Shown: piece after piece, positions 50,466-59,364 of the stretch
Position numbering within the stretch: position 1 is the first letter of the stretch
Layout: the number at the start of each line of letters is the position of its first letter
Assembly (NCBI RefSeq): GCF_900187885.1
Contig: NZ_FYEK01000027.1
Location: 23,620 to 87,619 of the forward strand
DNA: 64,000 bases
Direction of reading: 5' to 3'
From: Thermoflexus hugenholtzii JAD2
GTDB lineage: Bacteria; Chloroflexota; Anaerolineae; Thermoflexales; Thermoflexaceae
Position numbers and translations under genes: made by a program
The notes under the pieces: model-generated
What the model saw: only the letters and a program-made list of their open reading frames with translations
The model's database searches: none
What the model was told of the DNA's origin: nothing

Positions 50466-50959
50466 TCGAGTGTCCGTTGTGCGGGCGAAAATATCCGGTC
50501 GGGGCCCTGTTCTGCCCGGAGTGCGGTGTGTATCTGCTCACGGGCGGGCCCCTGCGCACGGAGCCGCTTCCCGAAGGCGTTCCAGCCCCCATCGAAACGG
50601 CCTCCGGGCGCGCTGTAGAGGCTCCCACCGTTCCGCAGAGCCTGGTGCTGCAGGTGCTCACCTCCGGCCGCCGGATTGTGGTCCAACCGGATCAGGAGGT
50701 GCTCCTGGGGCGGCTGGATGTGGGCCGCGGCATCTTCCCCCAGGTGGACCTCACATCCGACGGGGGTCTGGAAGGCGGGGTGTCCCGTCGCCACGCCCGG
50801 GTGTTCTACCAGGACGGCCGGTTCTACATCGAGGATCTGGGCAGCACCAACGGGACGTATCTCAACGGGACGCGTCTGGCGCCTTACTCCCCGCAGGCCC
50901 TGGGGGAGGGGGACGAGATCCGGCTGGGTCAGATCCCGATTCGGGTGGCGCTGGCGTAA
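50462..50959 (+). CDS. Zinc-ribbon FHA-domain protein
   Basis: A 165-residue protein. CPLCGRK and CPECGVY (C4, C7, C18, C21) form a small zinc ribbon. After a linker, the FHA domain runs from about residue 78: VLLGRLDV, the phospho-Thr binding [14 protein letters not shown] and [14 protein letters not shown] domains bind phosphothreonine, so it is probably a reader of the upstream kinase. It is ATGA-coupled to the J-VWA gene. Confidence 0.92.
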   Translation: MIECPLCGRKYPVGALFCPECGVYLLTGGPLRTEPLPEGVPAPIETASGRAVEAPTVPQSLVLQVLTSGRRIVVQPDQEVLLGRLDVGRGIFPQVDLTSDGGLEGGVSRRHARVFYQDGRFYIEDLGSTNGTYLNGTRLAPYSPQALGEGDEIRLGQIPIRVALA

Positions 50960-50973
50960 GGAGGATCTCCCAT

Positions 50974-51219
50974 ATGACCTACACGGTCCTCATCCATCTG
51001 ATCAATGCGGATCCGCTCCTGGCGGAGGTGGAGCGGCTGCCCGAGCCTCAGGATCAGGTGCTGATCTGCAGCAACGTCCGCCTCCGCGATGGGAAGGAGG
51101 TGCATTACATCGACCCGGAGGCGGTGCAGGTGATCATCCCCTGGCATCGGATCTCCTTCGTGGAGGTCCTGAGCGCCCGCGAGGAGGCCGAGATCATCAG
51201 CTTCGTGCGGGAGCGGTGA
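50974..51219 (+). CDS. Small conserved-looking protein, unknown function
   Basis: An 81-residue protein between the FHA and response-regulator genes. It begins [20 protein letters not shown] and contains [20 protein letters not shown] and [20 protein letters not shown], a compact beta-alpha pattern without motifs I recognise. AGGAGG is placed eight bases before the ATG. Tight spacing on both sides makes it a probable operon member; its job may be linked to the signalling proteins around it. Confidence 0.7.
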   Translation: MTYTVLIHLINADPLLAEVERLPEPQDQVLICSNVRLRDGKEVHYIDPEAVQVIIPWHRISFVEVLSAREEAEIISFVRER

Positions 51220-51221
51220 AG

Positions 51222-51992
51222 ATGGTTCAGGCGCCGGTTCGGCCGGAAGCGCGGGAGCGCCGGCGGATCCTCATCGTGGACGATGAGGCACGGGTGCGGC
51301 AGTTCGTCCGCATGAACCTGGAGCTGGAGGGCTTCGAGGTCTTCGAGGCCTCCAACGGCCTGGAGGCCCTGGAGAAAGTCAAGGAGCTGCTGCCGGACCT
51401 GGTGATCCTGGACGTGATGATGCCGGAGCTGGATGGCTTCGAGACCTTGGCCATGATCCGGGAGGTGAGCTCGGTCCCGGTGATTATGCTCACGGTGCGG
51501 GCGGATGAGGCGGACAAGGTCCGGGGGCTGGAGCTGGGGGCGGACGATTATGTGACCAAGCCCTTCTCGCCTCGGGAGCTGATCAGCCGCATCAAGGCTG
51601 TCCTGCGCCGGGTGGATACCCCGGCCACGGCGGGCGGGGCGGTGCAGATTGATGATTACCTGACCATCGACTTCAACCGGCGGGTGGTGATCGCCGGGGG
51701 CAAAGAGATCAAGCTGCGGCCTACAGAGTGGCGGCTGCTGTATCATCTGGTGAACAACGCGGGGCGGACCCTCAGTCACGAAAGCCTGCTGGCCAAGGTG
51801 TGGGGCTACGAATACCGGGACGAGACCCATTACCTGCGGCTCTACATCAATTACCTCCGTCAGAAGATCGAGCCGGACCCCTCCCGCCCGCGTTACATTC
51901 TCACCGAACGGGGGGTGGGTTACCGGTTCGTGGACTTCCGGGGCGGGGAGCTGGAGCGGCTGAAGCGCCAGGCGGCGGACGCCTCTTCTTGA
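51222..51992 (+). CDS. OmpR/PhoB-type response regulator
   Basis: A 256-residue two-domain regulator. Receiver: [11 protein letters not shown] with D20 and D21, phospho-acceptor D64 in [13 protein letters not shown]91 and K113 in [12 protein letters not shown]-terminal winged helix: [20 protein letters not shown] and [20 protein letters not shown]. No histidine kinase gene is adjacent, so it is an orphan, here within a Ser/Thr-type signalling run. It begins two bases after the small protein gene. Confidence 0.93.
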   Translation: MVQAPVRPEARERRRILIVDDEARVRQFVRMNLELEGFEVFEASNGLEALEKVKELLPDLVILDVMMPELDGFETLAMIREVSSVPVIMLTVRADEADKVRGLELGADDYVTKPFSPRELISRIKAVLRRVDTPATAGGAVQIDDYLTIDFNRRVVIAGGKEIKLRPTEWRLLYHLVNNAGRTLSHESLLAKVWGYEYRDETHYLRLYINYLRQKIEPDPSRPRYILTERGVGYRFVDFRGGELERLKRQAADASS

Positions 51993-52015
51993 GCCCAAAG
52001 GCCCTGATCCCCTCG

Positions 52016-52045
52016 TTCCCCAAAATCCTCCCGAGATGATATAAT
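52016..52045 (+). promoter_or_regulatory. Promoter of the tRNA cluster
   Basis: A perfect TATAAT (52040-52045) about 16 bases before the first tRNA, with a weak -35 TTCCCC (52016-52021) at an 18-base spacing. Confidence 0.6.
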
Positions 52046-52060
52046 TGAAAACGCAGGCAT

Positions 52061-52135
52061 CGGGGCGTGGCGCAGCCAGGTTAGCGCACCACGTTTGGGA
52101 CGTGGGGGTCGTCGGTTCGAATCCGACCGCCCCGA
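52061..52135 (+). tRNA. tRNA-Pro (TGG)
   Basis: A full cloverleaf: acceptor CGGGGCG with CGCCCCG, D stem GCGC, anticodon stem CCACG with loop TTTGGGA giving anticodon TGG, variable GGGTC, T arm GTCGG-TTCGAAT-CCGAC. No CCA is encoded. Confidence 0.96.
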
Positions 52136-52140
52136 CTCGG

Positions 52141-52213
52141 GCGGGCGTAGCTCAGAGGGTAGAGCGTCTGCCTTCCAAGCAGAAGGTCGCGGGTTCGAAT
52201 CCCGTCGCCCGCT
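52141..52213 (+). tRNA. tRNA-Gly (TCC)
   Basis: Acceptor GCGGGCG with CGCCCGC, D stem GCTC, anticodon stem TCTGC with loop CTTCCAA giving TCC, T arm GCGGG-TTCGAAT-CCCGT. It lies 5 bases after tRNA-Pro. No CCA is encoded. Confidence 0.96.
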
Positions 52214-52236
52214 CCTATTCTGATGAGGGATAGAGT

Positions 52237-52308
52237 GGGCCCGTAGCTCAACGGCAGAGCAGCCGGCTCATAACCGGTCGGTTGCAGGTTCGAATCCTGC
52301 CGGGCCCA
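52237..52308 (+). tRNA. tRNA-Met (CAT), elongator type or tRNA-Ile2
   Basis: Acceptor GGGCCCG with CGGGCCC, D arm AGCTC-AACGGCA-GAGC, anticodon loop CTCATAA giving CAT, T arm GCAGG-TTCGAAT-CCTGC. The paired first base (G1-C72) argues against the initiator. Whether C34 becomes lysidine, which would make it tRNA-Ile, cannot be judged. No CCA is encoded. Confidence 0.93.
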
Positions 52309-52424
52309 CAAGGGGGAGGGTGTCCGCCGTCGGAGCACGGAAAGGGGGTGCGCACGGCGCTGTGGAGGAGGGCAGGCCCCCTGGGTTGGGTTCCCCCGCT
52401 TCATTCCATCTCAGGGAGGAAGCG

Positions 52425-54143
52425 ATGGCGAACGATCGTCCCTGGTATCGGTTTTATGATCCCCGCACTCCGAGGTCCCTGGAGTATCCCCCCATCCCCT
52501 TCTTCCGCTTCCTGGAGGATTCCGCCCGCCGGTTCCCGGATCGCCCCGCCCTGATCTTCAAGCCCGCCCATCAGGGGTTCGCCGGGAGCGCCATGACCTA
52601 CCGGGAGCTCAACGAGCTCTCGGACCGCCTGGCCGCGGCCCTCTACCATGAGCTGGGGGTGCGCAAAGGGGATCGGGTGGCTTTGATCATGCCGAACATC
52701 CCTCAGTTCGTCATCTCCTACTTCGCCGTCCAGAAGATCGGCGGCATCGTAGTGGCCACCAACCCCATCTACACCCCTCGAGAGCTGGAATATCAGCTCG
52801 CCGACTCCGGCGCCACGGTGGCCATCGTCCTCAGCCGGATCTACGAGCGGGTGAAATCCGTCCAGCCCAACACCGCGGTGCGCCGCGTGGTGGCCGTTCA
52901 CATCAAGGAATACATGAGCCCGCTCCTCAAGCTCCTCTACACCCTGGCCCGGGAGCGCAAAGAGGGCGACCGGGTGGCGCTGCGGGACAACGACATCTGG
53001 TTCCAGGACCTGCTGCGGCGCTACCGGCCGGACCAGCGGCCGGCGGTGGAGGTGGGACCGGACGACGTGGCCATCTTCCAGTATACAGGCGGGACCACCG
53101 GCCTCTCGAAAGGGGCGGTGGCCCTCCACCGCAACATCGTGGCCAACGTCCTGCAGATACGAGCGTGGGATCCGGAGATCCGGGACGGCCAGGAAGTGGT
53201 GATGGGCGCCCTCCCGCTGTTCCACGCCTACGGTATGATCGTGGTCCTGGGCCTGGCCATGCAGTGCGGCGCCACCATCGTGCTGGTGCCGAACCCCCGG
53301 GATCTGCCGACGCTTCTCGATGGGCTGCAGCGTTATCGCGTGACCATGTTCCCGGGCGTGCCCACCCTCTACAACGCCATCAACAATCACCCGGATGTGA
53401 AGGCCGGCAAATACAACCTGCGCACCATCCGCGCCTGCATCTCCGGCGCCGCGCCGCTGCTGCTGGAGATCAAGCGGCGCTTCGAGGAGATCACCGGGGC
53501 GAAGCTGGTGGAGGGCTATGGCCTCTCGGAGGCGCCCACCGCCACCCATTGCAATCCCCTCTACGGCCTGAACAAGGAGGGCAGCATCGGGATCCCGCTC
53601 CCCGATGTGGACGCGAAGATCGTCAGCCTGGAGGACGGGGTCACCGAGCTGCCGCCGGGGGAGATCGGGGAGCTGGTGCTGCGCGGTCCCCAGGTCTTCC
53701 AGGGCTACTGGAACCGCCCGACGGAGACCGAGAACACCCTCCGAAACGGCTGGCTTTACACGGGCGACATCGCCCGAATGGACGAGGATGGCTATTTCTA
53801 TATCGTGGATCGCAAGAAGGAAGTGATCAAGCCGGGCGGCTATCAGGTGTGGCCGCGGGAGGTCGAGGAGGTCCTGGCCCAGCATCCCAAGATTAAAGAG
53901 GTGGCCGTCGCCGGGATCCCGGATCCGCATCAGGGGGAGGCGGTTAAAGCCTGGGTGGTGCTCCACGAGGGGCAGACGGCGACGGTGGAGGAGATCCGGG
54001 AGTGGTGCCGGGACAAGCTGGCGCCTTATAAGATCCCGCGTTTCATCGAGTTCCGAAGCGAGCTCCCCAAGAGCATGGTGGGCAAGGTCCTGCGCCGGGT
54101 GCTGGTGGAGGAAGAGCGGGCCCGGGGCCAGCCCACTGGATGA
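52425..54143 (+). CDS. Long-chain acyl-CoA synthetase (AMP-binding)
   Basis: A 572-residue ANL-superfamily enzyme that activates carboxylates with ATP and CoA. Phosphate loop YTGGTTGLSKGA, GYGLSEAPTATH, YTGDIARMDEDGYFYIVDRKKE and the C-terminal PKSMVGKVLRR Lys are standard. The pattern ALPLFHAYGMIVVLG and overall length fit long-chain fatty acid ligases. GGGAGGAAGCG precedes the ATG at 52425. It ends just before a strong terminator. Chain-length specificity is not shown. Confidence 0.9.
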   Translation: MANDRPWYRFYDPRTPRSLEYPPIPFFRFLEDSARRFPDRPALIFKPAHQGFAGSAMTYRELNELSDRLAAALYHELGVRKGDRVALIMPNIPQFVISYFAVQKIGGIVVATNPIYTPRELEYQLADSGATVAIVLSRIYERVKSVQPNTAVRRVVAVHIKEYMSPLLKLLYTLARERKEGDRVALRDNDIWFQDLLRRYRPDQRPAVEVGPDDVAIFQYTGGTTGLSKGAVALHRNIVANVLQIRAWDPEIRDGQEVVMGALPLFHAYGMIVVLGLAMQCGATIVLVPNPRDLPTLLDGLQRYRVTMFPGVPTLYNAINNHPDVKAGKYNLRTIRACISGAAPLLLEIKRRFEEITGAKLVEGYGLSEAPTATHCNPLYGLNKEGSIGIPLPDVDAKIVSLEDGVTELPPGEIGELVLRGPQVFQGYWNRPTETENTLRNGWLYTGDIARMDEDGYFYIVDRKKEVIKPGGYQVWPREVEEVLAQHPKIKEVAVAGIPDPHQGEAVKAWVVLHEGQTATVEEIREWCRDKLAPYKIPRFIEFRSELPKSMVGKVLRRVLVEEERARGQPTG

Positions 54144-54168
54144 AGCCATCGCTCTTGCAGAAATCGAG

Positions 54169-54208
54169 GGAGCTGGGGATGTCCGAGATGTCCCCAGCTC
54201 CTGTTTTT
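54169..54208 (+). terminator. Rho-independent terminator after acyl-CoA synthetase gene
   Basis: Stem GGAGCTGGGGA (54169-54179) with TCCCCAGCTCC (54191-54201), a perfect 11-bp stem with an 11-base loop, and then TGTTTTT (54202-54208). Confidence 0.9.
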
Positions 54209-54220
54209 CCTACGGGGCGC

Positions 54221-55357
54221 TCACCGGGGGCGACCCAGGGCATTCAGGATCGCCTGGATGGCCTCAGGGGACAGGGGTGGATGGGCAACCAGGGCCAGGT
54301 TGTGCGCTACATGGGCGACCCGGCTCATGCCGACCAGAGCGGTGGTGATCCCCGGGGTGGAGCGGACGAACTGGAGGGCGCGCTGGGCTTCGGAGAGGCC
54401 CTCGGGGAAGAGGCGCCGCAGCCACAGGGGCCAACTCCGGAGCAAGCGCCCCTGCATCAGGGAGGCGCTGGCCCACACGGTGATCCCCAGATCCCGGGCC
54501 ACTTCCAGGGTGGTCGCCCATCCCTCGCCCCACGGCTGGTTCCGCCGGAGGGCCGCCTCGGGCATGCTCAGGTTATAGGGAAGCTGCACGAACCGGAAAT
54601 GATGTTCGGGGCCGCCGACTTCGCGGGCGATGGCCTCCACCTCCGCCAGGGATAGCGCCTCCGGCGCATAGGCCGGAGCCCGGTAAGCCGCCCAGGTGGC
54701 GGTCCCATAGAAGCGGATCCATCCTTGAGCGACGGCCTCCTCCAGGACGGCGAAGGCCGCCCGCAGACGCGCCCGGAACTCATCCGGCGGCAAAGCGGCC
54801 CGTTGCACCTCCGGGTTGTGCAGGAAGTAGACATCGATGGCCTCCAGGCCCAGGTTCCGCCGGCTCTGGGCGATCTGATGGCGCAGGTAGCCGGGGGCGA
54901 TGCAGTGCCCGTCCACGAAATCCTCCGGACGCGCGATCCCGGCCCGCAGGTAGGTCTCCTCAATGTAGCGCTGCGGATCCTCCGGCCAGTCCCCCTCATA
55001 GGGGACGTAGCCGCCCTTGGTGGCGATGACCAGCTCTTCCCGGCGGAATCCCTGGGCGAGCAACTGGCGGAGGGCCTCGCCGACGCAGCGTTCGCTGCGC
55101 TGGAAGCGGTAGTTGATGGCGGTGTCGATGACGTTGCAGCCCCGGGCCACGGCGCAGACGATGGCCTCCACATAGCGGGCGTCGGTCTCCGGGTCGGGAT
55201 GGCCCAGATAGGTGCCGAGGCCGATGGAAGATAGCCACAGCCCCTGGGCCGGGCGGAAATGGCCCGGGGCCGCAGTCCCCTCGAACCGCCTCGCGTAAGC
55301 CCATGTGCCCTGCGGCGTCGCCCATCCGGGGATCGCCGCCTCCATCTCTTTATTCAC
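54221..55357 (-). CDS. Aldo/keto reductase family oxidoreductase
   Basis: A 378-residue NAD(P)H-dependent reductase. GLGTYLGHPDPETD near residue 46, NVIDTAINYRFQRSERCVGEAL (Asp/Tyr region, split here for the catalytic D and Y), VIATKGGYVP with the Lys, and IDVYFLHNPEVQ with the His are seen. The late ITTALVGMSRVAHVAHNL is the usual nucleotide-binding end. The GTG at 55357 has GGAG six bases upstream and lies three bases after the DinB stop; an ATG at 55345 is possible. The family has no certain substrate. Confidence 0.85.
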   Translation of the reverse strand: MNKEMEAAIPGWATPQGTWAYARRFEGTAAPGHFRPAQGLWLSSIGLGTYLGHPDPETDARYVEAIVCAVARGCNVIDTAINYRFQRSERCVGEALRQLLAQGFRREELVIATKGGYVPYEGDWPEDPQRYIEETYLRAGIARPEDFVDGHCIAPGYLRHQIAQSRRNLGLEAIDVYFLHNPEVQRAALPPDEFRARLRAAFAVLEEAVAQGWIRFYGTATWAAYRAPAYAPEALSLAEVEAIAREVGGPEHHFRFVQLPYNLSMPEAALRRNQPWGEGWATTLEVARDLGITVWASASLMQGRLLRSWPLWLRRLFPEGLSEAQRALQFVRSTPGITTALVGMSRVAHVAHNLALVAHPPLSPEAIQAILNALGRPR

Positions 55358-55360
55358 TAT

Positions 55361-55834
55361 TCACTCCAGCGCCCGCCGCAGCTCTGCCGCGTGATCCCGT
55401 TCGTGGTTCCCCAGATGGTAGAACATCTGCTCCACCGTCATCATTGCCCCGATGGCGTGCTGACCCTCGATGTCCAGCTGCTCCTCGCTCAAGGAGTCCA
55501 GCAGCTGGAGCAGAGCCTGGCGGGAGGCCTCCAGGTCCTTCAGGATGTCCTCCACGCGCTGGTTCTCCCGCTTCTGGATCTGGCGCTCGTTCCACACGTC
55601 CAGGTTGAAGCCCTCAGGCATATAGCGCTCCCCGGCCAGCACCCGCTGGATGCGGGACATCTGGCCGATCTCCGCCGCGGCCAGGTGGGCCAGGACCTGA
55701 CGGGCGGTCCATTTGCCGCCTTCGCCCTGCACGGGCTTCTCCCAGTCATCCTCCCGCAGCTGGGAAGCGATGGCCAGCACCTCCGCGCGGGTCTGGTCCA
55801 GATGCCTCCGGATCGCCGCCTTGCGCTCGCTCAT
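55361..55834 (-). CDS. DinB-like (DUF664) four-helix protein
   Basis: A 157-residue four-helix bundle protein. The N-terminal RRHLDQTRAEVLAIASQL, the His in WTARQVLAHLAAAEIG and the late NHERDHAAELRRALE place metal-binding His residues as in DinB/YfiT hydrolases. Function in most members is unknown; some are thiol transferases. It probably forms an operon with the aldo/keto reductase gene. Confidence 0.8.
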   Translation of the reverse strand: MSERKAAIRRHLDQTRAEVLAIASQLREDDWEKPVQGEGGKWTARQVLAHLAAAEIGQMSRIQRVLAGERYMPEGFNLDVWNERQIQKRENQRVEDILKDLEASRQALLQLLDSLSEEQLDIEGQHAIGAMMTVEQMFYHLGNHERDHAAELRRALE

Positions 55835-55885
55835 CGGTCCCTCCTGAAGATCGGGTTTCCCGGATGTGGGGGCATGCCCCCGGAT

Positions 55886-56614
55886 TCACGATCGTAGATG
55901 ATGGCCGCCGTCCACCACCAGGACGGCGCCGGTGACGTAATCCGCCTCCATCAGGTAGCGCACGGCGCGCGCCACCTCCTCGGGGGCCCCGGCGCGGCCC
56001 AGGGGCACGTGGCGGATCAGTCGTTCCCATCGTTCTTCCTCCCAGTGGACGGGCTTGAGGATGGGGCCGGGGATGACGGCGTTGACCCGGATGCGGGGGG
56101 CCAGGGCGAGGGCCAGGGCCCGGGTGAGGGCCACCAGGCCCGCCTTGGAGACGGTGTGGGCCAGGTAATCCGGCCAGGGCTTGAGGGCGGATCCGTCGGC
56201 GATGTGGATGATGACGCCCTCTTCCATATGGCGGGCGGCGGCCTGGGCGCAGAACATCGGCGCCCGCAGGTTCAGGGCGAGGATCTCATCCCATTGCGCG
56301 GGCGTGATCTCGTGCCAGCGGGTGACCCGCATCACCGCCGCCGCGCTCACCAGCCCGTCCAATCGCCCGAAGCGTCGGGCCACGGCATCGACCAGCGGGG
56401 GGATCTGCCCGGGATCCCGCAGGTCCGCCGGGAAGGCCTCGGCGTCTACCCCCAGGGCCCGAATCCGGCGGACGGTCTCCTCGGCTTCCTCGGCGGAGGT
56501 GTGGTAGTGGACGGCGATGTGGGCCCCGGCCTGGGCCAGGCCCAGGGCGATGGCCCGACCCAGACGCCGCCCCGCACCGGTCACCAGCACCACCCGTCCC
56601 CGCAGGTCCATCAT
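55886..56614 (-). CDS. SDR-family NAD(P)-dependent oxidoreductase
   Basis: A 242-residue short-chain dehydrogenase. TGAGRRLGRAIALGL is the cofactor loop; catalytic positions can be read as Ser near IADGSALKP and YLAHTVSKAG (Y-x-x-x-K variant with Tyr then Lys six on), and NAVIPGPILKP follows. The TGAGRRLG pattern is common in pteridine reductase-like and FolM-type SDRs. The ATG at 56614 overlaps the upstream stop as ATGA; 56611 is also possible. Confidence 0.85.
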   Translation of the reverse strand: MMDLRGRVVLVTGAGRRLGRAIALGLAQAGAHIAVHYHTSAEEAEETVRRIRALGVDAEAFPADLRDPGQIPPLVDAVARRFGRLDGLVSAAAVMRVTRWHEITPAQWDEILALNLRAPMFCAQAAARHMEEGVIIHIADGSALKPWPDYLAHTVSKAGLVALTRALALALAPRIRVNAVIPGPILKPVHWEEERWERLIRHVPLGRAGAPEEVARAVRYLMEADYVTGAVLVVDGGHHLRS

Positions 56615-57579
56615 CCCCCCTGTGCCCGGATGCGCTGCCACACGCGTTGAGCGGCCACCAGGTCCTGCACCGCCAGGCCGACGGACTTGAAGAGGGTGAT
56701 CTCCTCCGGCCGCTCGCGGCCCGGACGCCGGCCCGCGGCGATCTCCCCCAGCTCCACCAAGTCGGCCTCGCGGAGGATCCCCTGTCGGATCGCCCACACC
56801 ACCTCGCCGGCCTCCGCGAGGGCGGCCGCCCGGGAGTCTACCACCACCCGGGCGGCCCGGCGGAAGGTTTCTTCATCCAGTTCGCGCATCTCGAGGGTGA
56901 AGGAGCCGATGGCGTTGATGTGGGTTCCGGGCTGCAGGGCCCGGCCGTCGAAGACCGGGACGGAGGAGTTGGTGGCCGTGCACACGATGTCCGCCTCCGC
57001 CACCGCGGCCTCCGGGGTGGGCGCGACGGCGATGTCCTCCGGTATGCCCTCCTGTCCTCGTAGTTCCTCGATCAGGGCCTGGGCCCGGGCGGGGGTGCGG
57101 CTGTAGACCCGCACCCGTCGGAGGGACCGGACAGCGGCCACGGCCAGCAGCTGGGTGCGGGCCTGGGCCCCGGCGCCGATCAGGGCGAGGGATTCGGCGT
57201 CGGGGCGGGCGAGCAGATCCGTGGCCAGCCCCGACGCCGCGCCGGTCCGCCATGCGGTGAGGAAAGCTCCGTCCAGGAGGGCTGCGGGCGCGCCCGTCTC
57301 CGGGTCCAGCATCACCACCAGGGCGGAGAGGGTGGGGAGCCCGCGGGCCGGGTTGCGGGGGAAGACGGAGACCACTTTCAGACCCAGGGCATCGGGAGGC
57401 ACATAGCCGGGCATTACGAGGGTGATGCCCTCCTGTTCCGGGATCGAGATCGAGAGCCGTTGCGGGATGTGGGCGCGTCCCTCGCTGAAGGCGATGAAGG
57501 CCGCCCGCATGGCCTCGATGGCTTCGCGCATCGGCAGCGCCCGCCGGATGTCCTCCGCGGTAAAGAAGGGCAGCGTCAT
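56611..57579 (-). CDS. Ornithine cyclodeaminase / mu-crystallin family protein
   Basis: A 322-residue NAD(P)-binding protein. LIGAGAQARTQLLAVAAV is the Rossmann loop, with GAFLTAWRTGAASGLATDLL (residues ~104-123) and INAIGSFTLEMRELD. The family includes ornithine cyclodeaminase, lysine cyclodeaminase and ketimine or alanine dehydrogenases, and sequence does not decide which. AAGGAGG precedes the ATG. It is ATGA-coupled to the SDR gene and follows the saccharopine dehydrogenase-like gene. Confidence 0.85.
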   Translation of the reverse strand: MTLPFFTAEDIRRALPMREAIEAMRAAFIAFSEGRAHIPQRLSISIPEQEGITLVMPGYVPPDALGLKVVSVFPRNPARGLPTLSALVVMLDPETGAPAALLDGAFLTAWRTGAASGLATDLLARPDAESLALIGAGAQARTQLLAVAAVRSLRRVRVYSRTPARAQALIEELRGQEGIPEDIAVAPTPEAAVAEADIVCTATNSSVPVFDGRALQPGTHINAIGSFTLEMRELDEETFRRAARVVVDSRAAALAEAGEVVWAIRQGILREADLVELGEIAAGRRPGRERPEEITLFKSVGLAVQDLVAAQRVWQRIRAQGG

Positions 57580-57600
57580 CGGAGCCTCCTTCGGGTCTGT

Positions 57601-58797
57601 TCACGCCGCTTCCCGGGCCAGCTGCAGCGGCCGTTGCACGGTCTCACGGATCGGGATCCCTCGCCGCAGCCATTCGGCGAGGAAGATCTCCGGATCGACG
57701 GCGCGTTCCACCGGCAGGGCTCCCTTTGGGGTCTGGCCCCGGGCCATCATCGTGGCCACCACAGCCGCGTGCCCGCCTGTGGTCCGCTCCATGGCCGTGA
57801 AGCCGGTCTCCGGGTCGTAGAAATCCATCAGATCCAAGGTGAGGGTCATCGGCTCCCCACGATGGATCCCTTCGCAGGTCACCCGGAGCACCACGACATC
57901 GGCGGGATCCTCCGGGAACTGCAGGCGGGGCTCGACCAGCCGGTGGAAGACCTCCCGGGGGATCACGCGGACGCCGTCGACCTCCACGGGCTCGGTCTCC
58001 AGGAACCCCAATTCGGCGAGCAGGCGGATGCGTTCCAGATGGCCCGGGTAGCGAACGGTTTTTTCCTCATACGTTTCCAGGATCCCCTGGAAGCTCCAGG
58101 GGCAGGTGGAGGTTCCCCCTGAGGTAACAAAGGCCTCACATGTCCCCACAGGCGGCGGGAACGTCACCGTCTCCGGCTCGCTCAGGGCCTCGACCTCCAC
58201 GATCCGTCCTTGCCGGAGGAAGACCGCCTTGCCGGTGTATTCGGCCGTCAGGCCGGCGATGTGGAAGAACAGCTGGTAGCCCAGGGGGCCCTTGGGCCGC
58301 TGAGGGAGCCCACCGCACCAGATGCGGACGTGCCGGGGCTGATCCATCCGGCGCATCGCGTAGACCGCCAGGGTGTTGCCCAGGCCGGGCATCAGCCCAC
58401 AATCCGGGATGAGAGAGATCCCGGCCTCCCGGGCCGCCTCATCCAGGGCCAGCACTTCTCGGGTGGTGGGGAGATGCCCGCCCAGATCGCACAGGGAGGT
58501 CCGAGCCCGAAGGGCGGCCCGAGCGAGGAGGGGGTTGAACCGGTAGGGGACGGCGCTGATGGCGGCGTCTGCGGTGCGCAGGAAGGCCACCGCGGCCTCC
58601 TCGTCCCGCACATCGAGGACAGCAGGTTGCACCAGGGGACGGCCGAGGAGGCGGTTGAGGCGCGCGGCGGCGCGCTCGGCCCGAATGGGAGCCTGATCCG
58701 CCAGCCGGATCTCCGTCGCATCCCCGAAGCGGGCCAGATCGTAAGCGGCGGCCGTGCCCTGCATCCCCGCGCCGATCACGGCATAGCGGAAGGCCAT
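57601..58797 (-). CDS. Saccharopine dehydrogenase family oxidoreductase
   Basis: A 398-residue protein with N-terminal Rossmann loop VIGAGMQGTAAAYDLARFG, CDLGGHLPTT, DCGLMPGLGNTLAVYAMRRM and a C-terminal substrate domain (FTAMERTTGGHAA). Single-domain members include lysine 6-dehydrogenase and similar enzymes of amino-acid oxidation. With the next gene, an amino-acid catabolic route such as lysine or ornithine breakdown is plausible but not proven. It begins the minus-strand operon. Confidence 0.8.
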   Translation of the reverse strand: MAFRYAVIGAGMQGTAAAYDLARFGDATEIRLADQAPIRAERAAARLNRLLGRPLVQPAVLDVRDEEAAVAFLRTADAAISAVPYRFNPLLARAALRARTSLCDLGGHLPTTREVLALDEAAREAGISLIPDCGLMPGLGNTLAVYAMRRMDQPRHVRIWCGGLPQRPKGPLGYQLFFHIAGLTAEYTGKAVFLRQGRIVEVEALSEPETVTFPPPVGTCEAFVTSGGTSTCPWSFQGILETYEEKTVRYPGHLERIRLLAELGFLETEPVEVDGVRVIPREVFHRLVEPRLQFPEDPADVVVLRVTCEGIHRGEPMTLTLDLMDFYDPETGFTAMERTTGGHAAVVATMMARGQTPKGALPVERAVDPEIFLAEWLRRGIPIRETVQRPLQLAREAA

Positions 58798-58836
58798 CGC
58801 CTTGCACCTCCGATGGACAGGATAGAAGCGGGTGCG

Positions 58837-59352
58837 CTATGGATCCTCCGCGGGTTCCCCGGGAGGCGGGCTGCCGGTGAGGAAGGCCTCCAGCAGCGCC
58901 AGGGCGGCCTCGACGGCGAGCTCTTTGTTCTCAATGCGGTGGAGGCCGCCTGTGATGCGGCGAACCCACGTGCCGGAGGGCCCGGCCAGGGCGATGTAGA
59001 TGCGCCCCACAGGCTGTCCCTCCACCGGCTCCGGGCCGGCGACGCCGGTGATGGCGAGGGCGAGGTCCGCCCCGAGCAGCCGGCGGATGCCCTCCGCCAT
59101 CTCTCGGGCCACCTGGGGGCTGACCGCCCCGAAGCGGCGCAGCGTCTCCTCTCGCACTCCGAGCAGGCGGGCTTTGACTTCGTTTCGGTAAGCAATCACG
59201 CCGCCCAGGAAGCAGGCGGAGCTGCCCGGGACGTTGGTCAGGCGGTGGCTGAGCCAGCCCCCTGTGCACGATTCGGCCACCGCCAGCCGCCAGCCCCGTT
59301 CCTTCAGCCTCTTCTCCACCTGGGCGGCGCGGTCGGGCTCCGGTTGCTCCAT
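58837..59352 (-). CDS. pncC: CinA C-terminal domain protein, nicotinamide-nucleotide amidase
   Basis: A 171-residue protein of the PncC family, which deamidates nicotinamide mononucleotide to nicotinate mononucleotide for NAD recycling. LAVAESCTGGWLSHRLTNVPGSS (split: AESCTGG has the catalytic Ser), GGVIAYRNEVKARLLGV, GAVSPQVAREMAEG and ITGVAGPEP are typical. The N-terminal CinA domain is absent, as usual for stand-alone PncC. It is followed by the formamidase-type gene upstream on the same strand. Confidence 0.9.
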   Translation of the reverse strand: MEQPEPDRAAQVEKRLKERGWRLAVAESCTGGWLSHRLTNVPGSSACFLGGVIAYRNEVKARLLGVREETLRRFGAVSPQVAREMAEGIRRLLGADLALAITGVAGPEPVEGQPVGRIYIALAGPSGTWVRRITGGLHRIENKELAVEAALALLEAFLTGSPPPGEPAEDP

Positions 59353-59364
59353 CCCGGCGATCGC

